Assembly (NCBI RefSeq): GCF_933775445.1
Contig: NC_065875.1
Location: 620,001 to 684,000, forward strand
DNA: 64,000 nucleotides
Source of the DNA: Argentina anserina
Taxonomy: Eukaryota > Streptophyta > Magnoliopsida > Rosales > Rosaceae
Direction: 5' to 3'
Position numbers and translations under genes: made by a program. The notes beneath the pieces were generated by a model, which saw nothing but the letters and a program-made list of their open reading frames with translations, had not been told where the DNA came from and searched no databases. Below, piece by piece: positions 48,601-61,672 of the stretch (positions are counted from its first letter, which is position 1; every line of letters starts with the position of its first letter).

Positions 48601-50352
48601 CACTAAGTGCTAAGTGACTTTCGATATGATCATTGTTATGTGCAAATGTGCGATGTCCGATGTGTATATGGATCGCTGTAGAGTTGCAAACTCCAGAGAA
48701 CCATGTTATATATAATTGGCGTATTAGATGATGATCAACCACAACAATGTTTTAATTAGTACGTATATATGTATGGCAATCAATTGCAGAAAGTTGGAGT
48801 AGTTGCGAACTTGTGATGTCCTATTTAGAGTGAATGGTAATTGATAGTTTTACTTTACTTAGTACTGATCAAATTAATTTGCTTTACATGACACTGTTAA
48901 CCGCGTCGTCTATCGTACTGTCGTACATGGATGTATATATCACATACTCATGTACGAGTTATAACTAACTAAATAAATGGATGTACAATAATGATTCATA
49001 TACAACGGAAAGAGAAATGCTAAATTGTGGGAATACGTACGAAGATTTCTTCCCAAAATTTGTGTAATTCTGCTATTCATCGGATCGAGTTTCAATATAA
49101 GATTTGTTATGTATCTTTATTTTGAAGACAATATGAATTGTTAGTTGAGAAGGAGAAAAGGTCCACTATTGAATGGAACCAGAAGGAAAAGGTGGCTGCA
49201 ATATCCTCAAAACAGAGAGAGAGATATATATATATATATATATATATATCACAGTCCCACCTACAGTATCATCTAGTGTTTATGTCGATATTAAATTAAC
49301 TTTAGCAGAGCAAATTATTCATCATCAGTGTCTAATTATCTGGTTAAGAATTGTTGATATTTGAAGTGATCGATATTTTTATGTATTTCATAAAAAAGAT
49401 TTTATCACTTATGCAGAACACATTCTTGAAGTACAGATCGTCAGAAGTGACATCGATCCAATATTATTGTTGCAGACCGGCCATCATGGCTTACACGAGT
49501 ATATATGCTCTTAGTTGACCCCTCATGATCTCCCATTCTCCACGTACCTAGTACTAGTTATCAGTCAAATCGAAAGGTTTTAGAGTTAACGTCCAATCTA
49601 ATATAATCGTAACGAAATCAAGGATGCATGCAAACATTGCAAAGCAATTAGGCAACACATTTCGTATGCAAAAGCGAAGATGGGAATGCGCGCTCTGTAT
49701 CCTAGGAGAGGTGACCACAACTCACAAGATGGACTTTGATAACCAATCATTACTGAAGAGGACTAGAGGATGTGGCCAGAGTTCGTCGCATAATGGAATG
49801 GAATCTCATGAATACATGAATGAATGTTTCTTAAGCACTCTACTAAGTGCATGCCTCTATCTTCACTTCAACTTCTTTCCGATGAGTTTGACAGAAAGAT
49901 CGAGAACATGAAATAGCTACAGATCGATCGAGCAATACTAGCTAGAGACTCTTTAAGGGAATCAGTGAGTAAGATTGTGAGTTAGGAATCTCTCTCTAGC
50001 TAGCTAGCTCATTCAGACTCATGAATAGCAGCCAACATAATACCATATGCATATATATTGAGATATTGCCATGCATGTGTAGTGCTTATACTATATATGA
50101 GATGAATTATTGAAGCTGTTTAGACTGAATTGCTTTCACACCTTGGAGATTTAATTATGTATTTTGGAAGAATGCCTAGCTAAGCTTAAATTGAGCACAA
50201 TCAGAACATGGGTTCATTTTGGGTTTGGATATTTGGTAATAATGAAAGCCCATTTTCAAGTTGAGCCCAGAAGGGCCCAATTAAAATTCTTGGAATGAAT
50301 GAATATATTCATTTCGTCACCTATTATGCGCAGTGATCGCTGAAGAAATCGA
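48601..50352. other. non-coding stretch
   Basis: AT-rich with a (TA)n run at 49224-49249. A 95-codon frame at 49624-49911 (+) starts with a true ATG but resembles nothing and has no visible partner exons. No RNA gene was recognised. Confidence 0.4.
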
Positions 50353-53300
50353 TGCCGAAAAACAAGGAAGCTTTAGGAAGCAGGGATCTATACCTGCAAT
50401 AACTTGATGATGCCCAGTTGCACACCGAGATGGTAAGAACGAATTTCGTTAGTTTCGATTTTGTAAACTGAGCAATTTGAAGTCTGATGTCGTTTCTGTG
50501 ATTTCAGTTTGGCAGAACTTGACGGTAATCGAAATCTTATCTCCTGTTTGGAACATTTGTTTTAATTTGGTGCTCAAGATGTGTTGTTTCGTATAGGATC
50601 ACTGGATATATTACTAGGAGAGTAGGAGTGATGCCCTAACCAAAGTAAATGTAAATCAGTTTAGCTTAGTTGATTCGAAGTCATATTGGAGCTGTCTGAT
50701 CATATTTTAAAACGGTGATGCTTAGTGTGAAATTGAGAAGTCGAACTTTGATTTTATGTGTAGCGAAAGTCTGTGATTTGCATTGCAAGTGCACAACTGA
50801 AAGTTTGTGCTTCGCCTCTGATGAACCAAATGTTGGAAATCTTGCTTCCTTAGTCTCTGATATAGAGTATGCTTTAATCATCTAATTGTGTGCTATCTAA
50901 CTTCAAAGGTGGGATCGGAATATTGCAATTACAGAAACCTTTGCTGAATTTAGGTGAGCTGCGTGAGCACATAACACACTTTGTTTGATGCATTCTTGTG
51001 GTGAATTTCTTCATTTGAACATGAAAATTCTCCTATTTGATTGCCTATACTTCCCTGCAATGCTGATACTCAGTTACTCACTCAAATCTTATGCGCTACT
51101 CTTTATCCATAACTTACCGTTCATGACATGAGAAAATTATTATCAGCAGCTAGCAAAAGCCTGCACATATATGCCGTCGTATTCAATAAAAACATTGCAA
51201 TGTTGCTGTGAATGCTGTCTACATGACCAACCAAGGTAACCGTTGAACAACCTGATATGAAATTGTACCAAGTCTTGGGGACTTGATCAGAAAGTCCAGT
51301 TGATGTGTTTATAGTAGCCAATGCATGTCATTTTGGAGGCTTATCTGTTATACTTATTGTTATGCAGAAATATATCCTGGTAGTGGAGTGTTCATTTAAG
51401 ATCCAAAAAATCCAGCAAGACTAATGTGCTAGCCTATGCAGCAACAGCAAGACTCATGTTTAGGAAAGACAAACAACGGATCTGCAGGATGTTTGATGCT
51501 CCAGACCAGCTACCCGATGCTGAAACAATATCCTTTACACAGTCACCTAAGTGTTTACTGGGGTTTTTTATGAAAGCCTGCATCAATAACCTGGTATAAA
51601 GTTTTATTCTCATAACCGAGACACTATAAAATTGCCCTGGCCGTGAAGCCGATCGATATGTAGTTACTCTTGATAGTTGGCAGTAAGGCACATTTTCCAG
51701 ATAAGTGCAGGAGACATTGCTAACGCAAAGGACTGGAAGGGCAAGGCCTTTCTGACACTAGAATCACCAAAATACGGTAATGTTTTACTTTCTCTAATCC
51801 TAGAATTTGTAATGATATGTAGTTGCTATATATAATTAAAACTTCTGTCGCTCCGCCCCCGCAGGGGCAGAAAACCCATCGCCATCTTGGCTGTGCTGCC
51901 GGAGGCTCATTTAGTCTGGTAAACATAAACAGACAGCCATAGCAATGTGGGAGCTTGATCGAGCGACTTCAAACCTTGTTATATCATGTTGAAATGCTTT
52001 TGCTATCCGAAGTTGGTTTGAATGGGACCCCATGTCATTGTTTTGACAGTGAGCAACAGGTAAGCTAATTACCAGATAAATATAGAAGATGTTAATCGAA
52101 CTACATACCTTAATTGCCATGTTCAACAAGTTGTGGCGTTAAACTCTTAAAACTTGATGAAATAACGCTCAGTTTAGGAATTCAGGGTGTTTTCTATGAG
52201 CCGTTTTAGCAAACCCCTTTGCTCATACTCCCTCTGAAGGATACCATTAAAAAGAGATGAGGTCAAACTTTTACAGTACGTTTACAACAGTTTAAACTTT
52301 TAATGTCTCAGGTGATCCAATAGGCACAAGAGTACTAGAGTAATTTATGTCCTTAGGAGGGTGATGCTCTACTTTAACTGCAAAACAAAGGGTTGTTTTG
52401 TATAAACAAGCATGTCGTTTATATTTTTGTATGGGTATGATGCTAGTTGCTCTCACAACTTGTTGTATATTTGACGAGTAACGTGTCTTTGCTACACTTA
52501 ATGGTAGTTAGCATGTCAATTTCATCTGAAAAAGAAGAGGGTTCAGATACTAGACAAATGTTTGTGGTGTAATAACTTCCTATCGCAGTCTCATACTCAT
52601 AGATCGATGGTGATATGTCGACTTATCGTTTACAAAACAATAGATGTGAGGATGCAGGGAACGATGGGTCAATTAGTTTCATCTGAAAAAGAAGAGGGTT
52701 CAGATACTAGACAAATGTTTGTGGTGTAATAACTTCCTATCGCAGTCTCATACTCTCATAGATCAATGGTGATATGTCGACATATCGTTTACAAAACAAT
52801 AGATGTGAGGATGCAGGGAACGATGAGTCAATTAGTTTATCTGATTTAGTTCAATCATCGATCATATGGATGGCGAGGTTGACTCCACATTTTCTATAAA
52901 CAAATATGGTCTTGTCTATTTGTTGCTCTAGAGTCAATTGGCTGGACCGCTGGACCAGGTTGGAGTCGACAGGCATAGAAACTGAGGAACATGAACTTGA
53001 GGATCCCCACTGTCACATTCAAATGGCCAAGTGTTTAATGGAGTTATAAATAAGTCGTTCTCCTCACCTAAAATACTATTTGGTGAATATTATCAGATTT
53101 AGTATCAGTGACACCAACAGAAAACCACATACAAGGCCTCACAGTAGAATAAGACCATTTAACCAGCTAAAATAAGTGGCAACTACTTTCAGGTCTCCGC
53201 AGTCTCATCTCCTATGCCTCAGAAGGCTGCTATTCCCTTGGCACAATTGCTGAACTATACCGTAACGAGGTTTTCTGATGGTCATACCATGTTAGTCTTT
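50353..53300 (+). pseudogene. unrecognised gene relic with coding-like blocks
   Basis: Several blocks look exon-like on the plus strand. At 50353 an ATG gives MPKNKEALGSRDLYLQ, then a stop, then LDDAQLHTEM and a good GTAAGA donor. At about 51390-51597 an open frame reads SSKTNVLAYAATARLMFRKD, then KQRICRMFDAPDQLPDAETI and ends at a stop. After a consensus acceptor, 51711-51777 reads DIANAKDWKGKAFLTLESPK with a GTAATG donor. Around 53193 an acceptor precedes PMPQKAAIPLAQLLNYTVTR. I do not recognise the family, and the blocks do not join in one frame. The region also holds the tandem repeat at 52521-52838. It may be a decayed gene or a non-coding transcript derived from one. Confidence 0.35.
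52521..52838. repeat. near-perfect tandem duplication, about 157-161 bp unit
   Basis: TTCATCTGAAAAAGAAGAGG starts both copies, at 52521 and 52678. The second copy has a 4-bp gain (ACTCTCATAG for ACTCATAG) and only a few substitutions, so the duplication is recent. It has no coding content. Confidence 0.92.
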
Positions 53301-53673
53301 TCTTATTTTCTTTTTCTGAGGGGAAGATATACCAGACAATACTGATTTATAGAAAAAGGAAATTGTATCTGAAAATAATGCTTGGTGAATTATATAGACA
53401 GTTTACAGTTCAATTACATTGTGATACTTATCTGAACCTGTAAGCCTCTAGAGCACATTTTGCCAAATGCAAACAATAAATGCGAAATGGGACTTTTCTA
53501 CACAAGAAGGGAAATTCAATAAAATACAATCTTGCAAAACCAGTAGTAAAACCCCAAAAAATTTATAATCTTGGTAAGAAAGTATGGTGAGTAAGATCTT
53601 CACCGTCTTAGTCCACTCCCTTTGAAGCCTGCATGCTCTAAGTTCTCTCTGCATTTTCTTCATGCACTGTTTA

Positions 53674-55551
53674 TTAGTACCTACTTCCATGTCCCTGCAA
53701 ACACAATACAAAGATTCAATATGAATCAGATATTCGGTCTTTTTATAAGTTCAAAATTGACTAGTATGACTTGAGCTAGAGTAATCCTCACATCAAAAGC
53801 AACAAGAGATTTGCAGTAGTTGGTATTTGTGGTGAGCACAGTACTGCTTGAGCCACACTCACTTTCCATTAGTGAAACTGAGGATCTATCCAGCTTGATA
53901 TTATACCAAGGGTACTGGTAATTTTGAGCAGTGGAACCTACATGTGAAGATGACCTCTGCATCTTCACAGCTCTTGGAATATGATTCCTTCCTTCCACTG
54001 ATGTCCTTCGTGATCGGCTTGGTTGCCTCTCAAATGCATCTGGATGTCTTTGCTTTGGTGCACTCTGTGATCTAGCTTTGGCCTTTGAAGATTGTGTATT
54101 GGCCATGTAGTTTGGGTATAGTGGATAGTCGTAGGAATAATGTTCGGCATAATCTGGCCTAGGAAAAGCAAAAGGAACTCTCGATGGATCTGGTTTGGAC
54201 ATTGCAGAGTAGCACTGGGGGCTGCTTTGAGCTGTTCCGAAGGAAAAGTCCTCAAGATGGCCACTGCAGGCTCCAGGACTCATCATGTCCTGAGTTAGAG
54301 TTGATGGAGCTGGTGAGACATTGCTGTAGTTGTCTGGCTTTATGTATGGTTGGTGATTTGGTGCAGACTGAGTAGAAAATCTAGATTCTGATCGATCTGC
54401 TTGTGTGTGATTCGAGTAGCTGTTTCTGCTCTTCACATTTCCTTTTGCATCCCCAAGATCCATCTCCACAATCTTAATGTTCTCTTCCATGCCTTTATCA
54501 AATTCCTACAGTAACATAATCACATTGCATACCAAATATTATTGGTGTAATAAGAAACCTATCTACTATTTCATATGAACAGAACAACTCAAAGTAAAAG
54601 CACACAGGGAATGTTTTTGAGAATAATACTAAACCAGCACAGCTCTAAGAGATTAATGAGTTTCTGACAAGTTATACTGTTTGAGAATAACAGAAATGCA
54701 GTGGAATCTAAGACTTTGGTAACTTACATTATATGAATGCCTGAGCCGATTGTCCTGTAAAGACCTTCTGCCGGTGGATGGCCTAGAATTAAGAGTGTTT
54801 CCATCTTCCACCATTCGAATCCTCTGAGCTCGAGCTCGAGCCTGTGCCGTCACCAATGCCTGCATGCACCGCAGTGTCGCTTTGGCCTGTTTTCTCACCA
54901 GGTGACCCCTTACCAATGCCTGCAACTTTACTAGTCCTTTCAATGCGCACAATGCTTTTCTTGCCTGCAAAAAAACAAAACATAACAGTTCAAGCGCGAA
55001 AACATTGTATGCAAGATTTTTTCCAGATTAAGAACAGAGATTGGACTTCCATATTTCCATACCAGATAAGAGCGGAAGACAGATTGAATTTTGATGGCGG
55101 CCGCCTCTTCAATGGCAGCAGATTTTTCATTGGCAGCTGCTGTCAGCCGCATGACAGCAGCTGCAGCTTGTGCAGCAGCTGCGGTTGCATCAGCAACTGC
55201 AGCTGTGGCTGCCGCCACTGCCAAGGCATGTTTTTTCTGCTCATCATATTTATCAGATAAATCCAATGTGGTGTGCACAGGTGGTGGTGTGGTTGGTGCT
55301 TCCACAGTACTTGAATCCTTTGAAGCTGGGGATGTGGCAGATGACCTTCTGAAACTCCACCTCTTCTTCTCTTTCGGTGTTGAATTTGGAGTACTGGGAT
55401 TCTGCTCAAAAGTTGGAGCAGGTGAGCAATTCTGATTAGAGGGAGTGGTAGTAGCAGCAGCAGCAGCAGTGGGACATTTTTCCTTGTCCTTGTGATCTTT
55501 GTCTTTCTTTCCTGTCAAGAAGCTTCTAAGCCATTTACCTGTCTTCCCCAT
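53674..55551 (-). CDS. IQD: IQD protein (IQ67-domain, calmodulin-binding)
   Basis: Plant-specific calmodulin-binding scaffold protein, often linked to microtubules and membranes. Four exons: 55063-55551, 54728-54964, 53792-54505 and 53674-53694; 1461 nt, 486 residues plus stop. The N-terminus, [16 protein letters not shown], is typical of the family, followed by Ala-rich helix (about 105-140). The IQ67 domain (about 152-215) has [32 protein letters not shown] and [15 protein letters not shown], with IQ and 1-5-10-type hydrophobic spacing. The intron after SYL is phase 0 and splits the first IQ motif at the place known for IQD genes. The C-terminal half has [20 protein letters not shown] and ends LVAFDGHGSRY after a 21-nt last exon. 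Subfamily number not assigned. A short poly-Ala run comes from a GCT-type repeat near 55448-55466. Confidence 0.93.
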
Positions 55552-58500
55552 TATCTGTGCCTAAGTTCTAAGCTAGAAGCCACCACTGGATCATCAACAA
55601 CATGAAAAGATGAAAGCAACGAATATTGAGTTAGAGGTAGTAGATCTCTCTTCTTGATAAGTTGCTTTCAGCATTATAAGTTTATAACTGGCCCTCCCAG
55701 TTAGATTACATCGTAAAATTGCCAGCTAGCCACTCTGGTCATTATTCTGATCCTTCTGTTACATTAACTTTCATACGTAACTTCCTCGACACTGAAATCT
55801 TCTTGTGTCAATTTTATAAGCTAGGCATATATTCCTTGCCTTCACTCCAGACTTTCAGCTACCACTTTTGCCCATCTGGTACCTGCATTCTGATGCATTC
55901 ATCAAGGGTAGATTTGTAAACTATTGTAGGTGAGTTTAACATGGAATCTGGTAGATCAGAAAGCATGTGAAAATGGGCAGCATTTGGTGTAGAATACACA
56001 TTATAAATGAGTGGGGAGGAGGTGTCCCTTACTCTAGCTGGGGCTGCATTTGGGGTTTTCTGGTTTTAGATATAGACAAAGCTGATTAGAATGCGACGAT
56101 GTGGGATCCCTATACAAGCGTTTGAGTTAAGGAGGGGCTCTGGTTCTTCACGTGCTTATCCTATCCTTGCTGTTGGAGTTGAGTTGAGTTGAGGCTAAGT
56201 TTCTTCACGATTCAAAGTGAAGCTATAGGCTATAGCTGTGAAAGTTATATTTGGTTTATTGATAGTGATACCAAGACTCTTTACCAAGTATGGTTTAATA
56301 TTCTGAACAAGAAAGTACACGATTTAATGGCATAATTGGCCTTTACGCTTCATAGTGGTACCTCCATATTTGATACGAGAGTAGATGATCGAAAGGGTAA
56401 GCTTAATTATTTGAGAATTGTTGGATTATCGGAAACTAAATGCATTAGTAAATGCGAGGGGTTTTGATTGCTGCATCATATAATTGTATGCGAAATCCAT
56501 AATTCTTTGTTGATTAATGCGAGAGCTGTATGTTAGATCAGATTATTACAGGCAGAATTGATATGTTTGATCTTGGAGGAAGGTTGAAGAATCAGAATAG
56601 TTTTGTTTCTTTTCTAAATTTATCAAAGATAGTGCGACACATTTAGTCCTATTTGCATGACACATAATCTAATTATTCACTTTGATTCATCACACTTTAT
56701 AGCCCTTTTTCTTCTAACACGTAACGATATTACAAACATACGTGACAAATTAGCTGTAATTGACCAAAACTAAAAAAAAATCTAGTTGATATTTCGTGCA
56801 CTTTACCACCTTAGCTATTTTTTTGTGTCTTCTTGATCAATAAAAAGTCAACTTAGAATCTTAGTATTTTCAATGCATATTCGAACGAATCCATGGGCTG
56901 GGATGTGATGAATCTACAGTAGTCTACAACCAATTCAGTAGCTAATTTAATATGACCATGTATGAAATACTTGATAGATTATGCCTATCAAAATACTTCC
57001 TAAGCTCTTTGTCTACGAGCAAAATCTTATTTGTTCTATTTACTCGATCATGTCAGTAGATTTTGAGCTCATAATTTTTATAATACCAATTATACGCATA
57101 AAAATTCCATTACAATACATAGAGATGCACGAGTAAGTTCAAACAGATACAAGATGCAAAAACTAAAGATCAAATATAAAGATTAATTAAGGAGGACTCT
57201 CCTTTCAGCTTCTTAAAATGAAAAGGGTGGTTTTAGCACATAAACTAAAACAAATTGTGATTTTGTCTTCATCCATTTTACCCATCTATACATGCATTAT
57301 TATTCAACTGCATATCCACACACACACATATATAATAAAATCACAAAGAGTTGGCAATCACATGGCATGTGTTTATGTGCTCCCGTTTGACTAGGTGTTT
57401 GCTTCATGGAAACACCCTTCACTCTTCTATTCTCATACATCCGTCCAATTATATATTTACACTTAATCCTTTAAATTAGTAGACACAATTAGTCTGTAAT
57501 CCCTCTACTCTTTACCAAGATCCGATTCAATTGCCTATTTATTCCCTAGAGGGGAATGCTGAACACAAGATCCTAGTAGACACAAGCAGCCTCTTAAAAT
57601 TAAAAGATTTTATAATTTGTAAAGCAGTGCCAATTTTCATTTTATCGAACTTTAAAATGTTCTTCAACAAAATATCAGTAAGATTTTAAATTCCAAATAA
57701 TTATATTTTTCTTTTATTGAATACGGAAAACTTATATAAACTGATCGACATGAAATCCAAACTTAAAATGAAAATGATTTCTTTTTAAATATTGTTTCCC
57801 ATCCATATCATTGTTTATCATTCACCAGCATCATGAAAGGTGACAACAAATTAAATACATTATGATAAGAATTTTTTTGGAATCAGTCATATTATACATA
57901 GAACAAACTTCTGAATTTGTATGGGTGGATTTTAATATAGTTTGGAGTATTGATTAGAAGATCTATTAGGTAGGGACATCAATGATATCCATGTTTCTTA
58001 GTTTATTTTTCTGAACCTTCATGCATGTATCCACTTAAGAGTTGTTAAGCATGTGAGAACAGTGCATTATGCATATTAGCATATATATCTCTCAAGTAAA
58101 AAGACATTCTGCTATTCAAGCAATATTAAGTTTTATACTCTAGGCAGCTTGTAATATGATAACAATAATAATTTGCTTACTTAAGTGCTCACCACATGGG
58201 GCAATCTAATTAAGAAGTAAGACGTAATGAAATGTGTATGCTTTGTTGATTGCAAAAATAATTAGAGCACTTGCATAGTTATCTTGTTTCGTTTGTATGT
58301 GAATAAGCTTCTTCTGTGAGCACATGCTATAAGGTGGTTCTCTAGTTCCTACAAGTGAAATGGTATCTTAATTCTTGCTGTTTTAGTTTGGTTTTTCATC
58401 AAGTTGAATGCAGCAAATTAAGGAGACGCTTACCTCTGTTTTTGCTTAATTGCGAAAAAGATTTCAAGGACAAAAGGATGGATTATTATAAATCATCGCT

Positions 58501-60127
58501 GCAGAAAGCCACAAATTAATTAAGATATATGTTCACGTAATAGGTTAACCAGCAGGCAGTAGGGCATCAATTCAGGTTGCTGAGATTTCAGGGACTATAT
58601 CGAGAAGAACTATTCAAATTAATGGGGTTAGGAATTTATGTGAAATTTTGAATTTTCAACCTATAAAAGTTCAACCTAGCTAAGAACACATATAGGACTG
58701 CATGCCGTTTCGCACTATATAGATAATTAATCAGACCTCACTGTTATATTTACCTTGAAAGTTCTGTGGATAAGTTGGCAGGTCAACAATTTTAATAGGA
58801 ACTTATTATTATTGCAGATTATTGCCTGAACCTTTCCGAAAACTATAGCCAAGTACGTGACAATCATCTACTATTGCATCGCTGCTGTAGTTATGCTTGT
58901 ATTTGCAGCTCCTGATCGATTTAAGGTACTATGAATCACTAAGTCCTGACGTGCTCAAATTGAATTCATTCGGACCAATTCTTTTTTAATGAAGTTTGTT
59001 AGGAATTCACAAGCTCTAGGGAGATGATGGCCGGTGTCAGGAGGATTATTAGTCGAGGCTTCTAGCTAGTTAATTAGTTAGCAAAAACTGGCTAGGTTTT
59101 GAAGGTTACCAATCCTGCCTGGTGTTCGTTGTCCGCCTCCAAGAAGAAGATCAAACCAGACTCATCACCATCGAAAAGGAATCAATGGTTGAAGCCATTG
59201 ATGACGATCGACATGGATGTTCATCGGGAAAGACTAAGGAAAAGACTCGGCCATTTCAAACCCTGCTCAAGGTGCAGTTTTTTTGCTGATGGATTGTTAG
59301 ACACTAGACTATAAACTTTGCAACCATAAGGCATAAGCAGTGACATCTCTTTAATTAGCTCTAGAATGTTAAGTAACAAATGTTTATTTGCTGATTTGTA
59401 ATTTGTGCGTAGTGGATTCGTAGGTTAGGCACTTTCATGAGATTTTGCTAGCTACAATTGATGGCCGATCAAAGTTAGATGAAAAGCACACATTAACATG
59501 TTCATAGATTTGCTTCAGAGAGAGAAAAGGGAAGACGTTCATCATATAACTCGCTGGTACATATATATAATTTCATGTGGTGTACGTGGACAAATGTGTT
59601 GGCAGTTTTCTCAGTCTATCCTTATTATATATTGTAACTGAATTTAATCTTGTATAATGCTAGCATATATAAGATTGATTTATTATTGTAATGCTCGTTC
59701 GTAAATAATAATCTTATATGATGTAATCAATAAAAACCTATGCATGCATGCATGAGAAGCATCAAGGATGAGTGGAGTGTGAGATGATCTTTTACTTAAG
59801 ATGAACTGAGTTACATGACGAGCAAATACAGTATGTGCTTGTTGTTTACTATAATGAGACATCAAAACAAGCCGTAACCAAATTTCCCGGCTAAACATAT
59901 ATGGTAGATGAATTCATTTTGCAATAACTAAATTCGGCCATAAAACCAAGCGGCCATTAAAATGGCAAAGACTGTAGCAAGTTTCAATTTGAAGTTCATC
60001 CACAAGTCAAACTATTGAAACTAATCACAAGCAACTTCCCCTGGCCTCTTTCCTATTATAGGTACATATGACACATCGATCTCTTTATTGATTCAAAATC
60101 TCCCAGATCTTTTACTGAGGAACGGCC
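55552..60127. other. 4.6-kb intergenic stretch
   Basis: The left part is the 5' flank of the IQD gene. The rest is AT-rich with no recognised gene, RNA or complete mobile element. A frame at 59099-59314 (+) lacks an ATG start and matches nothing known. Confidence 0.45.
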
Positions 60128-60704
60128 TCAGTGTTTTGCTTGCCATGTTTCGTGCTCTTCAGTCTGTCACTGCTGCTGACCCATTAGGCGTCTTACCGGC
60201 CTCTGTATTCTCTCCACACCAATAATAGGTTAATGCGTCCTTCTGTTTCAGATTTTGTAGCTAGCTTGATTTAATTAACATCCATATTTTGGTTTTCCTT
60301 TAATATTCATGTATACGTTGAGTTCATGACTAGTCTGAATTCTGGTGCAAAAGTGTAGAATCTGGAAAAGGGACTTGCAAGCCTTCAAGTAGTGGCACAA
60401 TGGCACTTATTTGTTTGAATGTGAATGTGATCCGGGTGGAAGCAAACCGGCCTCTTCTTAAGTTCTGATGATGATCACTTCAAGTTTCTCCCTTGTTTAA
60501 TTCCCAATTGTATATTAAGCCTCTACTTTTTACTTTTGCTAGCTGATGATTCATGGATATCATGATAAATAATAGTGTCTGATCGACTTGAGTTTTATAT
60601 TTCATGTGTTTCAGATGCAATTGGAATGGACTGTGCAAACTGCATGCAAACCGCGGTGTCAAATAATTCTGCTTCTCCTTCACCACGAGCATTGGCTTAC
60701 AATG
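60128..60704 (+). pseudogene. broken copy of the EGF-like secreted protein gene
   Basis: Three blocks match exons 1, 2 and 5 of the intact gene downstream. 60128-60225 parallels the signal-peptide exon (CTTGCCATGTTTCGT, TTCTCTCCA). About 60341-60510 parallels exon 2 (GGGACTTGCAAGCCTTCAAG, GATCACTTCAAGTTTCTCCC), with a small insertion, a lost base in the GATCCGGGTGGAAG part and a cysteine changed to serine. 60615-60704 parallels exon 5 (GCAATTGGAATGGACTGTGC), still with AG and GT splice sites. Only about 100 bp separates the second and third blocks, so exons 3 and 4 are deleted. It cannot encode the full protein. Confidence 0.82.
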
Positions 60705-61672
60705 GTAAGAAATTTATTCAGGTTCAGGTAATCAGGTAAAAAATGCAGAAACAAAATGATTGAATGGCATAAGCTAGGAAGATTTGTTTTTACTGAGTTT
60801 CCTCAAGTAAAAAATCACATACATGAAGGTGGTCCTTTGGCTTCGGAAATGGGTCTCTTTCTTGGCAATCATGAAAATTTAAATGTTTCTATATGAGCAT
60901 TGGGCATACAGTATTTGAAACATAAATGAGGATTAATTCTCCAACTGTTTCCTGCCTATTCACTTCGAAAATTTCGTTGCCACCATCAATGATATCAGCT
61001 CCTCTTCAAAGTCCATCAATATTATCCTCAAAATTCCTATATGTTTTAATGTTCTGCCTAACGGTTCTTAAGAATTCAAATTCCAAACCCTATGTCTAGG
61101 TCAGCATATCCGTTATTGGATCAAGTTGTTTCTCCGGCTTTTATAGAGTATAGTACCGATTTTCATACTGTATTATTAAAAAAATCACTACGGATGTATC
61201 TTTTATTAATTTTACGTAACAATAAAATTCAAATTATAAGCATGCGTTCATGAGATAAATTAACACCGTATTTAACTAGCAAAAGGATTAACCAACACCA
61301 ACTTTGGTCACGGTGAACGATTAACTTGAAGTTTACACACACGTAATTTTGAAGAGAGCGTGTAATAAATTTGTAGACGTACTCTACATGTATAGAGGAA
61401 GATCCCAAACCTCACAAAGTCTCAAACGTCAAACCCCCAACCTCCAACTACCCACTTTTGCCCGTGTAAACCTTTGTTGCTCAGCCACGTTATATCAAAT
61501 CTTAACTAGTACTTCCGACCATTCCAGTTGATAATCTTCATCTCATCCGCAGCTCAGAAGCATACCTCATCCCCTTTCCTCCCCTCGTCTCTCAACTTCT
61601 CTCTCACTCACTTCCAGTTATAGCTTCTGCTCTGCGTTCTGTTTGTATCTGCAAAGTTTGAGACTTGATAAT
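60705..61672. other. spacer and promoter of the EGF-like gene
   Basis: No gene recognised. The last 150 bp are C/T-rich (61570-61640), as expected for a plant 5' UTR leading to the start codon at 61673. Confidence 0.45.

Noticed and set aside
49624..49911. 95-codon open frame with an ATG
   Set aside because: No recognisable motif, no partner exons and no family resemblance. Chance cannot be excluded.
59099..59314. 71-codon Lys-rich open frame
   Set aside because: It lacks an ATG at its start and has no similarity to known proteins.
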